A stretch of DNA of 64,000 bases, taken from positions 919,413 through 983,412 of the forward strand of contig NZ_KQ948735.1 of the NCBI RefSeq assembly GCF_001514195.1, read 5' to 3'. The DNA comes from Streptomyces griseorubiginosus. Lineage in GTDB: Bacteria > Actinomycetota > Actinomycetes > Streptomycetales > Streptomycetaceae. The position numbers were made by a program, and so were the translations under genes. Under the pieces are notes generated by a model. It saw only the letters and a program-made list of their open reading frames with translations, was not told where the DNA came from and ran no database searches. This document shows, one piece after another, positions 18,217 through 27,486 of this stretch (position 1 is the first letter of the stretch; every line of letters begins with the position of its first letter).

Positions 18217-19578
18217 CTAGGAGACCCGGCGGACCACGTAGGCGGAACCCTGGTCCGCCGGCTCCTCGCCCACGTACTCCTGCTCCCGCATCTCGCACCA
18301 CGCCGGGATGTCCAGGCGGGCCGCCTCGTCGTCCGACAGGACCCGGACGGTCCCGCCCACCGGCACGTCACCGATGACCTTCGCCAGCTCGATGACCGGG
18401 ATCGGGCACCGTTTCCCGAGGGCGTCCACGACCAGCGCATCCTCACCCACCACGACCGCCGGGGCAGGCGCGCCGAGCTTCTCCCTCACCCGTGCCACCG
18501 CGCCCGGCAGCACCTCCAGGAACCGGTCCACCTCCTCGGAGACCGCCCCGAACGGCAACGACACCCGCACATTCCCCTCACTCAGCACCCCCATCGCCTT
18601 CAGCACATGGCTGGGCGTCAGCGTGCTGCTGGTGCAGGACGATCCGGACGAGACGGAGAAACCCTCCCGGTCCAGCTCGTGCAGCAAGGTCTCCCCGTCG
18701 ACATAGAGACAGGAGAAGGTGACGATTCCCGGCAGCCGCCGCTCCGGATCCCCGACCACCTCCACGTCGGCGACCAGCTGAGGCACCCGCGCCCGGATCC
18801 GCTCCGTCAGCTCCCGCAGCCGTACCGCCTCTTGCGCCGCCTCGGCCCGCACCGCCCGCAGCGAGGCCGCCGCCGCGACGATCGCCGGCAGGTTCTCGAA
18901 CCCGGCCGCCCGCCCGGACTCCCGCTCGTCGGCGGGTCCCTGCGGCGAGAACCGGACCCCTTTCCGCACGGCGAGCAGACCGACCCCCGAAGGGCCGCCC
19001 CACTTGTGCGCGCTGCCCGTCAGCAGGGACCAGGGCCCCTCGACCGGCCCCCACCCCAGCGACTGCGCCGCATCCACGAGCAACGGCACACCGGCCTCCC
19101 GGCACACCTCCGCCACCGCACCCACTGGCTGCACGGTCCCCACCTCGTGATTGGCCGACTGGAGACACGCCAGGGCGGTATCGGGCCGAAGGGCATCGAC
19201 GTACGCCTGCGGACTCACGGCCCCCGTCCGCCGCACCGGAACCTCGGTCACGTCGAACAGCTCAGCCGAATGGAGTACGGAGGAATGTTCGACAGCAGAC
19301 ACGATCAGGTGGCGTCCCACCCGCCGACGACCCGCGACTGCCCCGGCGATGCCGGCGTGAACCGCCTGAGTACCGGACGAGGTGAAGACCAGCTCGTCGG
19401 GCCGGCACCCCACAGCCTCGGCAGCAGCCTCCCGAGCAGCATCCAACAACAACCGAGCCCGCCGCCCTTCCCGATAAAGCCGGGACGGATCGGCCCACCC
19501 CTCGTCCAGGGCCGCCAACAGCGCCTGACGAGCAACGGGATGGAGCGGAGCGCTGGAAGCAGCGTCAAAGTAAGACAC
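18217..19578 (-). CDS. Cysteine desulfurase fused to a TusA-like domain
   Basis: A 453-residue fusion. Residues 1–~365 are a class V PLP cysteine desulfurase: SANHEVGTVQP, DAAQS, the PLP lysine at 192 (GSAHKWGG) and the catalytic Cys315 in SSGSSCTSSTLTPSHV, an IscS-like loop. Residues ~377–453 are a TusA/SirA domain with the CPxP motif KRCPIPVIELAK (Cys391). The design suggests that persulfide made at Cys315 is passed within one chain to Cys391 for sulfur relay, for example to tRNA thiolation or cofactors; the acceptor is unknown. ATG at 19578. It is convergent with the kinase gene and divergent from ctaC. Confidence 0.9.
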   Translation of the reverse strand: MSYFDAASSAPLHPVARQALLAALDEGWADPSRLYREGRRARLLLDAAREAAAEAVGCRPDELVFTSSGTQAVHAGIAGAVAGRRRVGRHLIVSAVEHSSVLHSAELFDVTEVPVRRTGAVSPQAYVDALRPDTALACLQSANHEVGTVQPVGAVAEVCREAGVPLLVDAAQSLGWGPVEGPWSLLTGSAHKWGGPSGVGLLAVRKGVRFSPQGPADERESGRAAGFENLPAIVAAAASLRAVRAEAAQEAVRLRELTERIRARVPQLVADVEVVGDPERRLPGIVTFSCLYVDGETLLHELDREGFSVSSGSSCTSSTLTPSHVLKAMGVLSEGNVRVSLPFGAVSEEVDRFLEVLPGAVARVREKLGAPAPAVVVGEDALVVDALGKRCPIPVIELAKVIGDVPVGGTVRVLSDDEAARLDIPAWCEMREQEYVGEEPADQGSAYVVRRVS

Positions 19579-19597
19579 ACGCCAACGCTAACTCCCT

Positions 19598-19645
19598 GGG
19601 GGCGCGGGGAACTGCGCGACCAGCCACAACGCACCCGCAGCCGCC
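19598..19645 (+). repeat. Dispersed intergenic repeat, copy A
   Basis: GGGGCGCGGGGAACTGCGCG, then CACCAGC-like sequence ending CCCGCAGCCGCC, about 48 bases, lies 20 bases upstream of the desulfurase start in the space shared with ctaC. It is the most complete of five copies in the window. Confidence 0.85.
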
Positions 19646-19821
19646 AATCCAGCGAACCCCCTACCCAGTAGGCACCCCTCCCCGCGAACCCTCGGAGAGC
19701 GTCGGCTAGGGTTTGGTCCGCATAAACATCCAAACCCCTGCCCGACGCAGGGCGGCGACCGACCACCGAAGAAGGCAGGCCGCAGCCACACGCGCGGGCG
19801 AGACTCTCGGGAAGGCGCTAC

Positions 19822-20781
19822 GTGAGTCCCAACGGCTCCGACCGCTCGCCGCGGCGCCCGATGCGGCGGAAGCTGCTGCAGGCAATGACCGCGGGCCTGG
19901 TCCTGGCGACCGCCACCGGTTGCACATACAAGGACTTCCCCCGCCTTGGCATGCCCACCCCGACCACGGAAGAGGCTCCGCGGATCCTCTCCCTCTGGCA
20001 GGGTTCCTGGGCAGCCGCGCTGGCCACCGGCGTGCTGGTGTGGGCCTTGATTCTGTGGAGCTCGATCTTCCACCGGCGCAGCCGGACCAAGGTCGAGGTT
20101 CCTCCGCAGACCCGGTACAACATGCCCATCGAGGCGCTGTACACGGTGGTTCCGCTCGTCATCGTCTCGGTCCTGTTCTACTTCACGGCCCGTGACGAGT
20201 CGAAGCTCCTCAGCCTCAAGAAGCAGCCCGACGTCACCGTGAACGTCGTCGGGTACCAGTGGAGCTGGGCGTTCAACTACATCGAGCCCGTGGCCGGCTC
20301 GACGGGCGACGCGAAGACCGACAAGAACCTGGACGCGATTCCGTCCCGGTTCAAGAACGACTTCCCGGCGAACGCCGGCGGTGTCTACGACTTCGGCACG
20401 CCCGCCACCAGGAACCCGCAGACCGGCAACCCCGGCCCGACCCTCTGGCTCCCCAAGGGCAAGACGGTCCGCTTCGTCCTCACCTCGCGTGACGTCATCC
20501 ACTCCTTCTGGGTGGTGCCGTTCCTGATGAAGATGGACGTCATCCCGGGCCACACCAACTCCTTCGAGGTGACCCCCAACAAGGAGGGCACCTTCCTGGG
20601 CAAGTGCGCCGAGCTCTGCGGCGTGGACCACTCCCGGATGCTGTTCAACGTGAAGGTCGTCTCCCCGGAGCGCTACGAGCAGCACCTCAAGGACCTCGCG
20701 AAGAAGGGGCAGACCGGTTACGTTCCCGCGGGCATCGAGCAGACCGCCCACGAGAAGGACCGGGAGACGACGAACCTGTGA
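19822..20781 (+). CDS. ctaC: Cytochrome c oxidase subunit II
   Basis: A 319-residue lipoprotein-type CtaC: an Arg-rich signal, lipobox LATATGC with Cys34, two membrane helices, then the cupredoxin domain with the CuA motif [14 protein letters not shown] near 260–275 and HSFWVVPF. It takes electrons from the bcc complex and passes them to subunit I. GTG at 19822. The stop overlaps the ctaD start (GTGA). An internal ~40-residue segment rich in Gly, Asn and Thr between the CuA half-sites is typical of actinobacterial CtaC. Confidence 0.95.
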   Translation: MSPNGSDRSPRRPMRRKLLQAMTAGLVLATATGCTYKDFPRLGMPTPTTEEAPRILSLWQGSWAAALATGVLVWALILWSSIFHRRSRTKVEVPPQTRYNMPIEALYTVVPLVIVSVLFYFTARDESKLLSLKKQPDVTVNVVGYQWSWAFNYIEPVAGSTGDAKTDKNLDAIPSRFKNDFPANAGGVYDFGTPATRNPQTGNPGPTLWLPKGKTVRFVLTSRDVIHSFWVVPFLMKMDVIPGHTNSFEVTPNKEGTFLGKCAELCGVDHSRMLFNVKVVSPERYEQHLKDLAKKGQTGYVPAGIEQTAHEKDRETTNL

Positions 20782-22514
20782 GCATCCTCAACGAACCCCA
20801 GGGTGCCGCCGAAGCAGGGTCCCACTACGCGGACGAACTGCCGGTCCGGCGCCAGAACCGCGGGAGCGTGGTCATCAAGTGGCTCACCACCACTGACCAC
20901 AAGACGATCGGCACGATGTACCTCGCCACGTCGTTCGCGTTCTTCCTCATCGGTGGCGTGATGGCGCTCTTCATGCGCGCCGAGCTGGCCCGTCCGGGCC
21001 TGCAGATCATGTCGAACGAGCAGTTCAACCAGGCGTTCACGATGCACGGCACGATCATGCTGCTGATGTTCGCGACGCCGCTGTTCGCCGGCTTCACCAA
21101 CTGGATCATGCCGCTCCAGATCGGCGCGCCCGACGTGGCGTTCCCGCGGCTGAACATGTTCGCCTACTGGCTCTACCTGTTCGGTTCGACGATCGCGGTG
21201 GGCGGCTTCCTCACCCCGCAGGGCGCGGCCGACTTCGGCTGGTTCGCCTACTCCCCGCTGTCGGACGCGGTCCGCAGCCCGGGCGTCGGCGCCGACCTGT
21301 GGATCATGGGTCTGGCCTTCTCCGGCTTCGGCACGATCCTCGGTGCGGTCAACTTCATCACCACGATCATCTGCATGCGCGCGCCCGGCATGACCATGTT
21401 CCGCATGCCGATCTTCGTGTGGAACGTGCTGCTGACCGCGGTGCTGGTCCTGCTCGCCTTCCCGGTCCTCGCCGCCGCGCTGTTCGCGCTGGAGGCGGAT
21501 CGGAAGTTCGGGGCACACGTCTTCGACGCGGCCAACGGCGGAGCGTTGCTGTGGCAACACCTCTTCTGGTTCTTCGGCCACCCAGAGGTGTACATCATCG
21601 CGCTGCCGTTCTTCGGCATCATCTCCGAGGTCATCCCGGTCTTCTCCCGCAAGCCGATGTTCGGCTACATGGGCCTGATCGGCGCGACCATCGCGATCGC
21701 GGGTCTGTCCGTGACGGTGTGGGCCCACCACATGTACGTCACCGGCGGTGTGCTGCTCCCGTTCTTCTCCTTCATGACGTTCCTCATCGCCGTACCGACC
21801 GGCGTGAAGTTCTTCAACTGGATCGGAACGATGTGGAAGGGGTCCCTGAGCTTCGAGACCCCGATGCTCTGGGCCACCGGCTTCCTGATCACCTTCACCT
21901 TCGGTGGTCTGACCGGTGTCATCCTGGCCTCGCCGCCGCTGGACTTCCACGTCTCGGACTCGTACTTCGTGGTGGCGCACTTCCACTACGTCGTCTTCGG
22001 CACCGTCGTCTTCGCGATGTTCTCCGGATTCCACTTCTGGTGGCCGAAGTTCACCGGCAAGATGCTCGACGAGCGCCTCGGCAAGATCACGTTCTGGACG
22101 CTGTTCGTCGGCTTCCACGGCACCTTCCTGGTCCAGCACTGGCTGGGCGCCGAGGGCATGCCGCGTCGTTACGCCGACTACCTGGCGGCCGACGGCTTCA
22201 CCGCCCTGAACACGATCTCGACGATCAGCTCGTTCGTGCTCGGCCTGTCGATCCTGCCGTTCCTCTACAACGTGTGGAAGACGGCCAAGTACGGCAAGCC
22301 GGTCGGCGTCGACGACCCGTGGGGCTACGGCCGCTCCCTGGAGTGGGCGACCTCCTGCCCGCCGCCGCGGCACAACTTCCTCACCCTGCCGCGGATCCGC
22401 AGCGAATCCCCGGCGTTCGACCTGCACCACCCGGAGATCGCCGCTCTCGACCAGCTCGAGAACGCCGGCCACGGTGAGAAGGCTCTCTCGGGCGGCAAGG
22501 AGGCCGGCAAGTGA
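20778..22514 (+). CDS. ctaD: Cytochrome c oxidase subunit I
   Basis: A 578-residue heme-copper oxidase core subunit with about 12 membrane helices. The heme and CuB ligands are visible in [20 protein letters not shown] (His with the cross-linked Tyr), VWAHHMYV and [10 protein letters not shown]. It reduces oxygen to water and pumps protons as part of the bcc-aa3 supercomplex. GTG at 20778 overlaps the ctaC stop; a longer frame open from 20604 is an artefact within ctaC. ctaF overlaps its end by four bases. Confidence 0.97.
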   Translation: MSILNEPQGAAEAGSHYADELPVRRQNRGSVVIKWLTTTDHKTIGTMYLATSFAFFLIGGVMALFMRAELARPGLQIMSNEQFNQAFTMHGTIMLLMFATPLFAGFTNWIMPLQIGAPDVAFPRLNMFAYWLYLFGSTIAVGGFLTPQGAADFGWFAYSPLSDAVRSPGVGADLWIMGLAFSGFGTILGAVNFITTIICMRAPGMTMFRMPIFVWNVLLTAVLVLLAFPVLAAALFALEADRKFGAHVFDAANGGALLWQHLFWFFGHPEVYIIALPFFGIISEVIPVFSRKPMFGYMGLIGATIAIAGLSVTVWAHHMYVTGGVLLPFFSFMTFLIAVPTGVKFFNWIGTMWKGSLSFETPMLWATGFLITFTFGGLTGVILASPPLDFHVSDSYFVVAHFHYVVFGTVVFAMFSGFHFWWPKFTGKMLDERLGKITFWTLFVGFHGTFLVQHWLGAEGMPRRYADYLAADGFTALNTISTISSFVLGLSILPFLYNVWKTAKYGKPVGVDDPWGYGRSLEWATSCPPPRHNFLTLPRIRSESPAFDLHHPEIAALDQLENAGHGEKALSGGKEAGK

Positions 22515-22909
22515 AGATCCAAGGACGGATGTTCATCTGGCTGAGCGTCTTCATCCTCGTCATGGCGATCGTCTATGGCGTGTGGTCGAAGGAGCCGGCC
22601 GGTACCACCGCGCTCTTCCTGGCCTTCGGCCTGTCCGTCATGATCGGCTTCTACCTGGGCTTCACGGCCAAGCGGGTGGACGCCGGCGCGCAGGACAACA
22701 AGGAGGCCGACGTCGCTGACGACGCCGGTGAGATCGGGTTCTTCAGCCCGCACAGCTGGCAGCCGCTCGCCCTCGGCTTCGGCGGCGCCCTCGCCTTCCT
22801 GTCGGTCGCGATCGGCTGGTGGCTGCTGTACTTCTCGGTGCCGGTGATCCTGGTCGGCCTGTACGGCTGGGTCTTCGAGTACTACCGCGGTGAGAACCGC
22901 ACCCAGTAG
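22511..22909 (+). CDS. ctaF: Cytochrome c oxidase subunit IV, actinobacterial type
   Basis: A 132-residue membrane protein with four hydrophobic helices ([55 protein letters not shown] and [15 protein letters not shown]) and the [13 protein letters not shown] end seen in actinobacterial CtaF. It stabilises the oxidase within the supercomplex. GTG at 22511 overlaps the ctaD stop. It is the last gene of the ctaCDF unit and is followed by a clear terminator. Confidence 0.93.
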   Translation: MKIQGRMFIWLSVFILVMAIVYGVWSKEPAGTTALFLAFGLSVMIGFYLGFTAKRVDAGAQDNKEADVADDAGEIGFFSPHSWQPLALGFGGALAFLSVAIGWWLLYFSVPVILVGLYGWVFEYYRGENRTQ

Positions 22910-22926
22910 CACGAGCGGAGCTCAAA

Positions 22927-22964
22927 AGGAGCCCGGACACTCCGTCAGGAGCGTCCGGGCTCCT
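22927..22964 (+). terminator. Terminator of the ctaCDF operon
   Basis: A 16-bp stem with one mismatch (22927–22942 with 22949–22964) and a six-base loop lies 17 bases after the ctaF stop and is followed by TGCGTTT. It separates ctaCDF from the transpeptidase gene. Confidence 0.88.
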
Positions 22965-23040
22965 GCGTTTGCCGCAAGAGTCATCACTCGTACGAGTCGC
23001 CCGGCGTGCCGCAGTTGACTTCGCTTCCTAGCGTGAAGTC

Positions 23041-24303
23041 ATGAATCACACACCGCGTACCCGCACCGTCGTCAGCTGCACGATGTTGGTGATCACCTTC
23101 GGCATAAGCACCTCAGCCTGCGGGTCCGACGGGAACCCGCTGGCTGCGACGCCCTACGACGCGGCGGACCAGATCGCCTTCAACGCGCCCACCGGCGACG
23201 GCAAGAAGGCCGACCCGGACAAGCCCCTGGAGGTCACGGCCGAGGACGACGACGGCCGTATCACCGACGTCACCGCCACGGACGCCACAGGCCGCTTCGT
23301 GGCGGGCGAACTCTCCGCCGACGGCTCCCGCTGGCACAGCACCTCCGCACTGGCCGCCAACGCCCACTACACGGTCCGGGTGAGCACCGAGGACGACGAC
23401 GGGGCACCCGGTCGCAAGGTCCTCGCCTTCGACACCAGCAAGCCGCTCGGCAAGAAGCGCCTCAACGTCACCTTCGGCCCCAAGTCGGGCACCTACGGCG
23501 TCGGCCAGCCGATCACCGCCAAGCTGGACAAGCCCGTCAAGGACAGGGCCCAGCGGGCGGTCGTCGAGCGGGCCCTCAGGGTCGACGCCACCCCCGCCGT
23601 GCAGGGCGCCTGGCACTGGGTGGACGACAAGGAGCTCCACTACCGGCCCAAGGAGTACTGGCCCTCCCACGCCACCGTCCAGGTCCGCAGCGAGCTGGAG
23701 GGCGTCAAGATCGGCGACCGGCTCTGGGGCGGCAAGGCCAAGCCCGTCAAGCTGACCACCGGCGACCGCATCATCGCCGTGACGGACGCCTCCACGCACT
23801 CCATGACCGTCTACAAGAACGACCAGGTCATCAAGGAGCTCCCGGTCACCACCGGCAAGCCCGGCTTCGACACCCGCAACGGCGTCAAGGTCGTACTCGC
23901 CAAGGAGTACTTCGTACGTATGCGCGGCACCAGCATCGGCATCGCCGAGGGTTCCTCGGAGTCGTACGACCTGCCGGTCTACTACGCCACCCGCCTCACC
24001 TGGAGCGGCGAGTACGTGCACGCCGCCCCCTGGTCGGTCGGCTCACAGGGCTACGCCAACGTCAGTCACGGCTGCACCGGCATGAGCACCGACAACGCCG
24101 AGTGGTTCTTCGAGACGGTCCACGAGGGCGACGTCGTCAAGGTCGTCAACTCCGACGGCAAGACCATGGAGTCCTTCGGCAACGGCTTCGGCGACTGGAA
24201 CCTGGACTGGAAGAACTGGCGCGAGGGCAGCGCACTGGCCTCCGGCACTTCGGACGGCCCCACCCCGGCGGAGCAGGCCAGGCTGAGGCCACAGAGCGTC
24301 TAA
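23041..24303 (+). CDS. L,D-transpeptidase lipoprotein with Ig-like domains
   Basis: A 420-residue exported lipoprotein: signal peptide with lipobox ISTSAC, two Ig-like domains (~45–245, including TFGPKSGTYGVGQPITAKLD), then a YkuD domain with DLPVYYATRL, HAAPWSVGSQGYANVSHGC and the catalytic Cys near 345 (SHGCTGMS). It resembles mycobacterial LdtMt2 and should make 3→3 peptidoglycan crosslinks. The position after HGC, usually I/L-R or LN, is TG here. It lies between ctaF and ctaE, after a terminator, so it probably has its own promoter. It ends at repeat copy B. Confidence 0.93.
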   Translation: MNHTPRTRTVVSCTMLVITFGISTSACGSDGNPLAATPYDAADQIAFNAPTGDGKKADPDKPLEVTAEDDDGRITDVTATDATGRFVAGELSADGSRWHSTSALAANAHYTVRVSTEDDDGAPGRKVLAFDTSKPLGKKRLNVTFGPKSGTYGVGQPITAKLDKPVKDRAQRAVVERALRVDATPAVQGAWHWVDDKELHYRPKEYWPSHATVQVRSELEGVKIGDRLWGGKAKPVKLTTGDRIIAVTDASTHSMTVYKNDQVIKELPVTTGKPGFDTRNGVKVVLAKEYFVRMRGTSIGIAEGSSESYDLPVYYATRLTWSGEYVHAAPWSVGSQGYANVSHGCTGMSTDNAEWFFETVHEGDVVKVVNSDGKTMESFGNGFGDWNLDWKNWREGSALASGTSDGPTPAEQARLRPQSV

Positions 24304-24325
24304 GCAGGGCTCGCTGGACTTACCA

Positions 24326-24372
24326 GGGGCGCGGGGAACGGCGCGACCAGCCACGACGAGCCCGCAGCCGCC
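24326..24372 (+). repeat. Dispersed intergenic repeat, copy B
   Basis: GGGGCGCGGGGAACGGCGCG and the following CCAGCCACGACGAGCCCGC match copy A with a T-to-G change in the central tract. It lies between the convergent transpeptidase and receiver-like genes and may act as their terminator. Confidence 0.82.
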
Positions 24373-24396
24373 ATCGCACCCCCGCACCCCGAGCTG

Positions 24397-24798
24397 TCAG
24401 GCGCTCAGGGCCTTCCGAGACCGCAGCAAAGAAGCCAACGCCGACGCGAACTCCACCGGATCCACCGGATGCGTCACCGCACCCTCCGCCCGGCTCCACG
24501 TGGCCAGCCACGCGTCCTGCGGCCGCCCGATCAGCAACAGCACCGGCGGGCAGTGGAACACCTCGTCCTTGATCTGCCGGCACAACCCCATACCGCCCAT
24601 GGGCACGGCCTCGCCGTCGAGGACACAGACGTCGATCCCGCCCTTGTCCAGCTCCTTCAGCACCGCCGCAGGCGTGGCGCACTCCACGAACTCCACCACC
24701 GGCACGTCGGGAGCGGGACGGCGTCCCGTCGCCAGCCGAACTTGCTCGCGGGTGTTGGAATCGTCGCTGTAGACCAGCACCGTGGCGGTCGGCTGCAT
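24397..24798 (-). CDS. Stand-alone receiver-like protein (degenerate response regulator)
   Basis: A 133-residue single-domain protein with a CheY-like pattern: TVLVYSDDSNTREQV (acidic pair after strand 1), VCVLDGEAVPMGG with an Asp at the phosphorylation position, and VLLLIGRP. The conserved Lys of the last strand is replaced (THPVDPVEF), so phosphorylation by the normal mechanism is doubtful. No output domain follows and no kinase gene is adjacent. ATG at 24798. It may be a protein-protein signalling module. It sits inside the respiratory cluster, antisense to it. Confidence 0.72.
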   Translation of the reverse strand: MQPTATVLVYSDDSNTREQVRLATGRRPAPDVPVVEFVECATPAAVLKELDKGGIDVCVLDGEAVPMGGMGLCRQIKDEVFHCPPVLLLIGRPQDAWLATWSRAEGAVTHPVDPVEFASALASLLRSRKALSA

Positions 24799-24932
24799 TG
24801 TTCCTCCGTGACGTCAGCGTCGTAAGGACAGGCCCGTAGGCCCGGATGCTACTCCCTTGAACACCACGTCAACACCGGTACGGAGGAGCAAGACACTCCG
24901 AACGGCACCCCCCGGAGTGAGGGCGGGATAAG

Positions 24933-24953
24933 CGACCGACATAATGTCGGTCG
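24933..24953. promoter_or_regulatory. Perfect 21-bp palindrome over the ctaE start codon
   Basis: CGACCGACAT, one base, ATGTCGGTCG: ten-base arms pair exactly and the second arm begins with the ctaE ATG. It could be an operator or, as RNA, a 7-bp stem presenting the AUG in its loop. No other regulatory sequence or ribosome site is evident here. Confidence 0.7.
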
Positions 24954-25564
24954 TGGCGACAGCAACGACAGTAGAAACCGGGCACGCGCACCCGTCGGTC
25001 AACCGGCCGAACCTCACCAGCGTCGGAACCATCATCTGGCTGAGTTCCGAGCTGATGTTCTTCGCGGCCCTCTTCGCGATGTACTTCACCCTGCGATCGG
25101 TGACGGGACCCGATCACTGGAAGGAAATGGCGCACAGCCTGAACTTCCCGTTCTCGGCGACGAACACCACGATCCTGGTGCTCTCCTCGCTCACCTGCCA
25201 GCTCGGCGTCTTCGCCGCCGAGCGCGGTGACGTGAAGAAGCTCCGGGGCTGGTTCATCGTCACGTTCATCATGGGCGCGATCTTCATCGGCGGTCAGATC
25301 TACGAGTACACGGAGCTGGTGAAGAAGGACGGGCTCTCCCTGTCCTCCGACCCGTACGGCTCGGTGTTCTACCTGACCACCGGCTTCCACGGCATGCACG
25401 TGACGGGCGGCCTGATCGCGTTCCTGTTCGTTCTCGGGCGTACCTACGCGGCCAAGAGGTTCACCCACGAGCAGGCGACCGCGGCGATCGTCGTGTCCTA
25501 CTACTGGCACTTCGTCGACGTCGTCTGGATCGGCCTCTTCGCCACGATCTACATGATCAAGTAG
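24944..25564 (+). CDS. ctaE: Cytochrome c oxidase subunit III
   Basis: A 206-residue membrane protein with five helices, including [19 protein letters not shown], the conserved [12 protein letters not shown] segment and [15 protein letters not shown] near the C-terminus, all typical of CtaE. The start is taken as ATG 24944; GTG 24953 is possible. Neither has a ribosome-binding site, so the mRNA may be leaderless or nearly so. A perfect palindrome covers the start. It leads the ctaE-qcrCAB unit, 60 bases before qcrC. Confidence 0.93.
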   Translation: MSVVATATTVETGHAHPSVNRPNLTSVGTIIWLSSELMFFAALFAMYFTLRSVTGPDHWKEMAHSLNFPFSATNTTILVLSSLTCQLGVFAAERGDVKKLRGWFIVTFIMGAIFIGGQIYEYTELVKKDGLSLSSDPYGSVFYLTTGFHGMHVTGGLIAFLFVLGRTYAAKRFTHEQATAAIVVSYYWHFVDVVWIGLFATIYMIK

Positions 25565-25624
25565 CCGGGCCCGCTCCCGACATCGCAAGCATCGACGCAG
25601 AAGATCCTGACACCGGGGTAATCC

Positions 25625-26434
25625 GTGAAAAAGCTCTCCGCACGACGACGCCACCCGCTGGCGGCGCTCGTCGTCCTACTCCTCGCGCTGGCATGCACCG
25701 GGGGGCTGTACGCCGTGTTCGCGCCCGCGAGCAAGGCGCAGGCAGATGAAACCGCCCAGTCCCTGGCCATCGACGAGGGCAAGAAGCTCTTCGCCGTAGG
25801 CTGCGCCAGCTGCCACGGCACCGGCGGTCAGGGATCCTCCGACGGCCCGAGCCTGGTGGGCGTGGGCGCCGCGGCCGTAGACTTCCAGGTCGGAACCGGC
25901 CGCATGCCGGCCCAGCAGCCGGGCGCGCAGGTTCCGCGCAAGAAGGTCATCTACACGCAGGCCGAGATCGACCAGCTGGCCGCGTACATCTCCTCGCTGG
26001 GCGCGGGTCCGAGCATCCCGACCGAGGCGCAGTACGGCCCCGACGGTGCCGACATCGCCAAGGGCGGCGAGCTGTTCCGCGACAACTGCACGCAGTGCCA
26101 CAACTTCACCGGCAAGGGTGGCGCGCTGACGCACGGCAAGTTCGCGCCGAGCCTCGAGGGCGTCGACCCGAAGCACATCTACGAGGCCATGCAGACCGGC
26201 CCGCAGAACATGCCGTCGTTCCCCGACACCACCCTGTCGGAGCAGAACAAGAAGGACATCATCGCGTACCTGAACGCGGTCAACGGCGACGACACCGTGA
26301 GCCCCGGCGGCCTTGAGCTGGGCGGTCTCGGCCCGGTCTCCGAAGGCCTGTTCGCCTGGATCTTCGGCCTCGGCGCGCTGATCGCGGTCGCCGTCTGGGT
26401 CGCCGCTCGGACCGCAAAGGCCAAGAAGTCATGA
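25625..26434 (+). CDS. qcrC: Diheme cytochrome c subunit of the bcc complex
   Basis: A 269-residue cytochrome cc with two CXXCH heme sites, CASCH at 60–64 and CTQCH at 155–159, an N-terminal signal/anchor (PLAALVVLLLALACTGGLY) and a C-terminal membrane anchor (GLFAWIFGLGALIAVAVWVAA). In actinobacteria this subunit replaces soluble cytochrome c and links QcrAB directly to the oxidase. GTG at 25625. The ATG of qcrA overlaps its stop (ATGA). Confidence 0.96.
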   Translation: MKKLSARRRHPLAALVVLLLALACTGGLYAVFAPASKAQADETAQSLAIDEGKKLFAVGCASCHGTGGQGSSDGPSLVGVGAAAVDFQVGTGRMPAQQPGAQVPRKKVIYTQAEIDQLAAYISSLGAGPSIPTEAQYGPDGADIAKGGELFRDNCTQCHNFTGKGGALTHGKFAPSLEGVDPKHIYEAMQTGPQNMPSFPDTTLSEQNKKDIIAYLNAVNGDDTVSPGGLELGGLGPVSEGLFAWIFGLGALIAVAVWVAARTAKAKKS

Positions 26435-27486
26435 GTAGCCAAGACATTCCAGAAGAGAACCTGCCCGCAGAGCAGGGCGCGCACGGCGCGGTAGGCGTCG
26501 CGGACGAGCAGAACCCGTTCGCCGACCCCGGTCTCCCGCCGCACGAGCACCGGGTGCAGGACATCGACGAGCGGGCCGCCAGGCGGTCCGAGCGCACGGT
26601 GGCCATGCTGTTCACGGTCTCGATGCTGTCGACGATCGGGTTCATCGCCTCGTACGTGAGCATCCCCCACGACAAGTCGATCTTCGTCTTCCCGATCGGC
26701 CACATCAACGCGCTGAACTTCGCGCTGGGTCTGACCCTCGGTCTCGCCCTCTTCGCGATCGGCGCGGGCGCGGTCCACTGGGCCCGCACCCTGATGTCCG
26801 ACGAGGAGATCGCCGACGAGCGTCACCCGATCGAGGCGTCCCCCGAGGTCCGCGCGAAGGTCCACGCGGACTTCAAGCAGGGCGCCAAGGAGTCGGCGCT
26901 CGGCCGCCGCAAGCTGATCCGCAACACCATGTTCGGCGCGCTGGCCCTGTTCCCGCTCTCCGGTGTCATGCTGCTGCGCGACCTCGGTCCGCTGCCCGGC
27001 ACCAAGCTCCGCCACACCATGTGGTCCAAGGGCAAGCTGCTGGTCAACATGAACACCGACCAGCCGCTGCGTCCCTCGGACGTCGCCGTCGGCTCCCTCA
27101 CCTTCGCCAAGCCCGAGGGCCTGGAGGAGCACTCCGAGGAGTTCCAGACCGAGATCGCCAAGGCCGCCCTGATGATCGTCCGGCTCCAGCCCGACAACAT
27201 CAAGGACAAGCGCGAGCTCGAGTGGTCGCACGAGGGAATCGTCGCGTACTCGAAGATCTGCACCCACGTCGGTTGCCCGATCTCCCTGTACGAGCAGCAG
27301 ACGCACCACGTGCTCTGCCCCTGCCACCAGTCCACCTTCGACCTCTCCGACGGTGCCCGGGTGATCTTCGGCCCCGCCGGTCACGCCCTGCCGCAGCTGC
27401 GCATCGGCGTGAACGACGAGGGCTACCTTGAAGCGCTCGGCGACTTCGAGGAGCCCGTCGGTCCTGCATTCTGGGAGCGCGGATGA
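26431..27486 (+). CDS. qcrA: Rieske iron-sulfur subunit of the bcc complex
   Basis: A 351-residue actinobacterial QcrA with an acidic N-terminal cytoplasmic region, three membrane segments (TVAMLFTVSMLSTIGFIASY, LNFALGLTLGLALFAIGAGA and MFGALALFPLSGVMLL) and a C-terminal Rieske domain with CTHVGCPI near 277 and CPCHQSTFD near 296, which bind the 2Fe-2S cluster. It oxidises menaquinol and passes electrons to QcrC. Start and stop overlap the neighbours by four bases. Confidence 0.96.
   Translation: MSSQDIPEENLPAEQGAHGAVGVADEQNPFADPGLPPHEHRVQDIDERAARRSERTVAMLFTVSMLSTIGFIASYVSIPHDKSIFVFPIGHINALNFALGLTLGLALFAIGAGAVHWARTLMSDEEIADERHPIEASPEVRAKVHADFKQGAKESALGRRKLIRNTMFGALALFPLSGVMLLRDLGPLPGTKLRHTMWSKGKLLVNMNTDQPLRPSDVAVGSLTFAKPEGLEEHSEEFQTEIAKAALMIVRLQPDNIKDKRELEWSHEGIVAYSKICTHVGCPISLYEQQTHHVLCPCHQSTFDLSDGARVIFGPAGHALPQLRIGVNDEGYLEALGDFEEPVGPAFWERG

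Noticed and set aside
20718..22472. Long open frame antisense to ctaD (584 codons)
   Set aside because: It is the mirror of the third-position GC bias of ctaD; its composition (Arg/Glu/His/Asp-rich, no hydrophobic core) is not protein-like.
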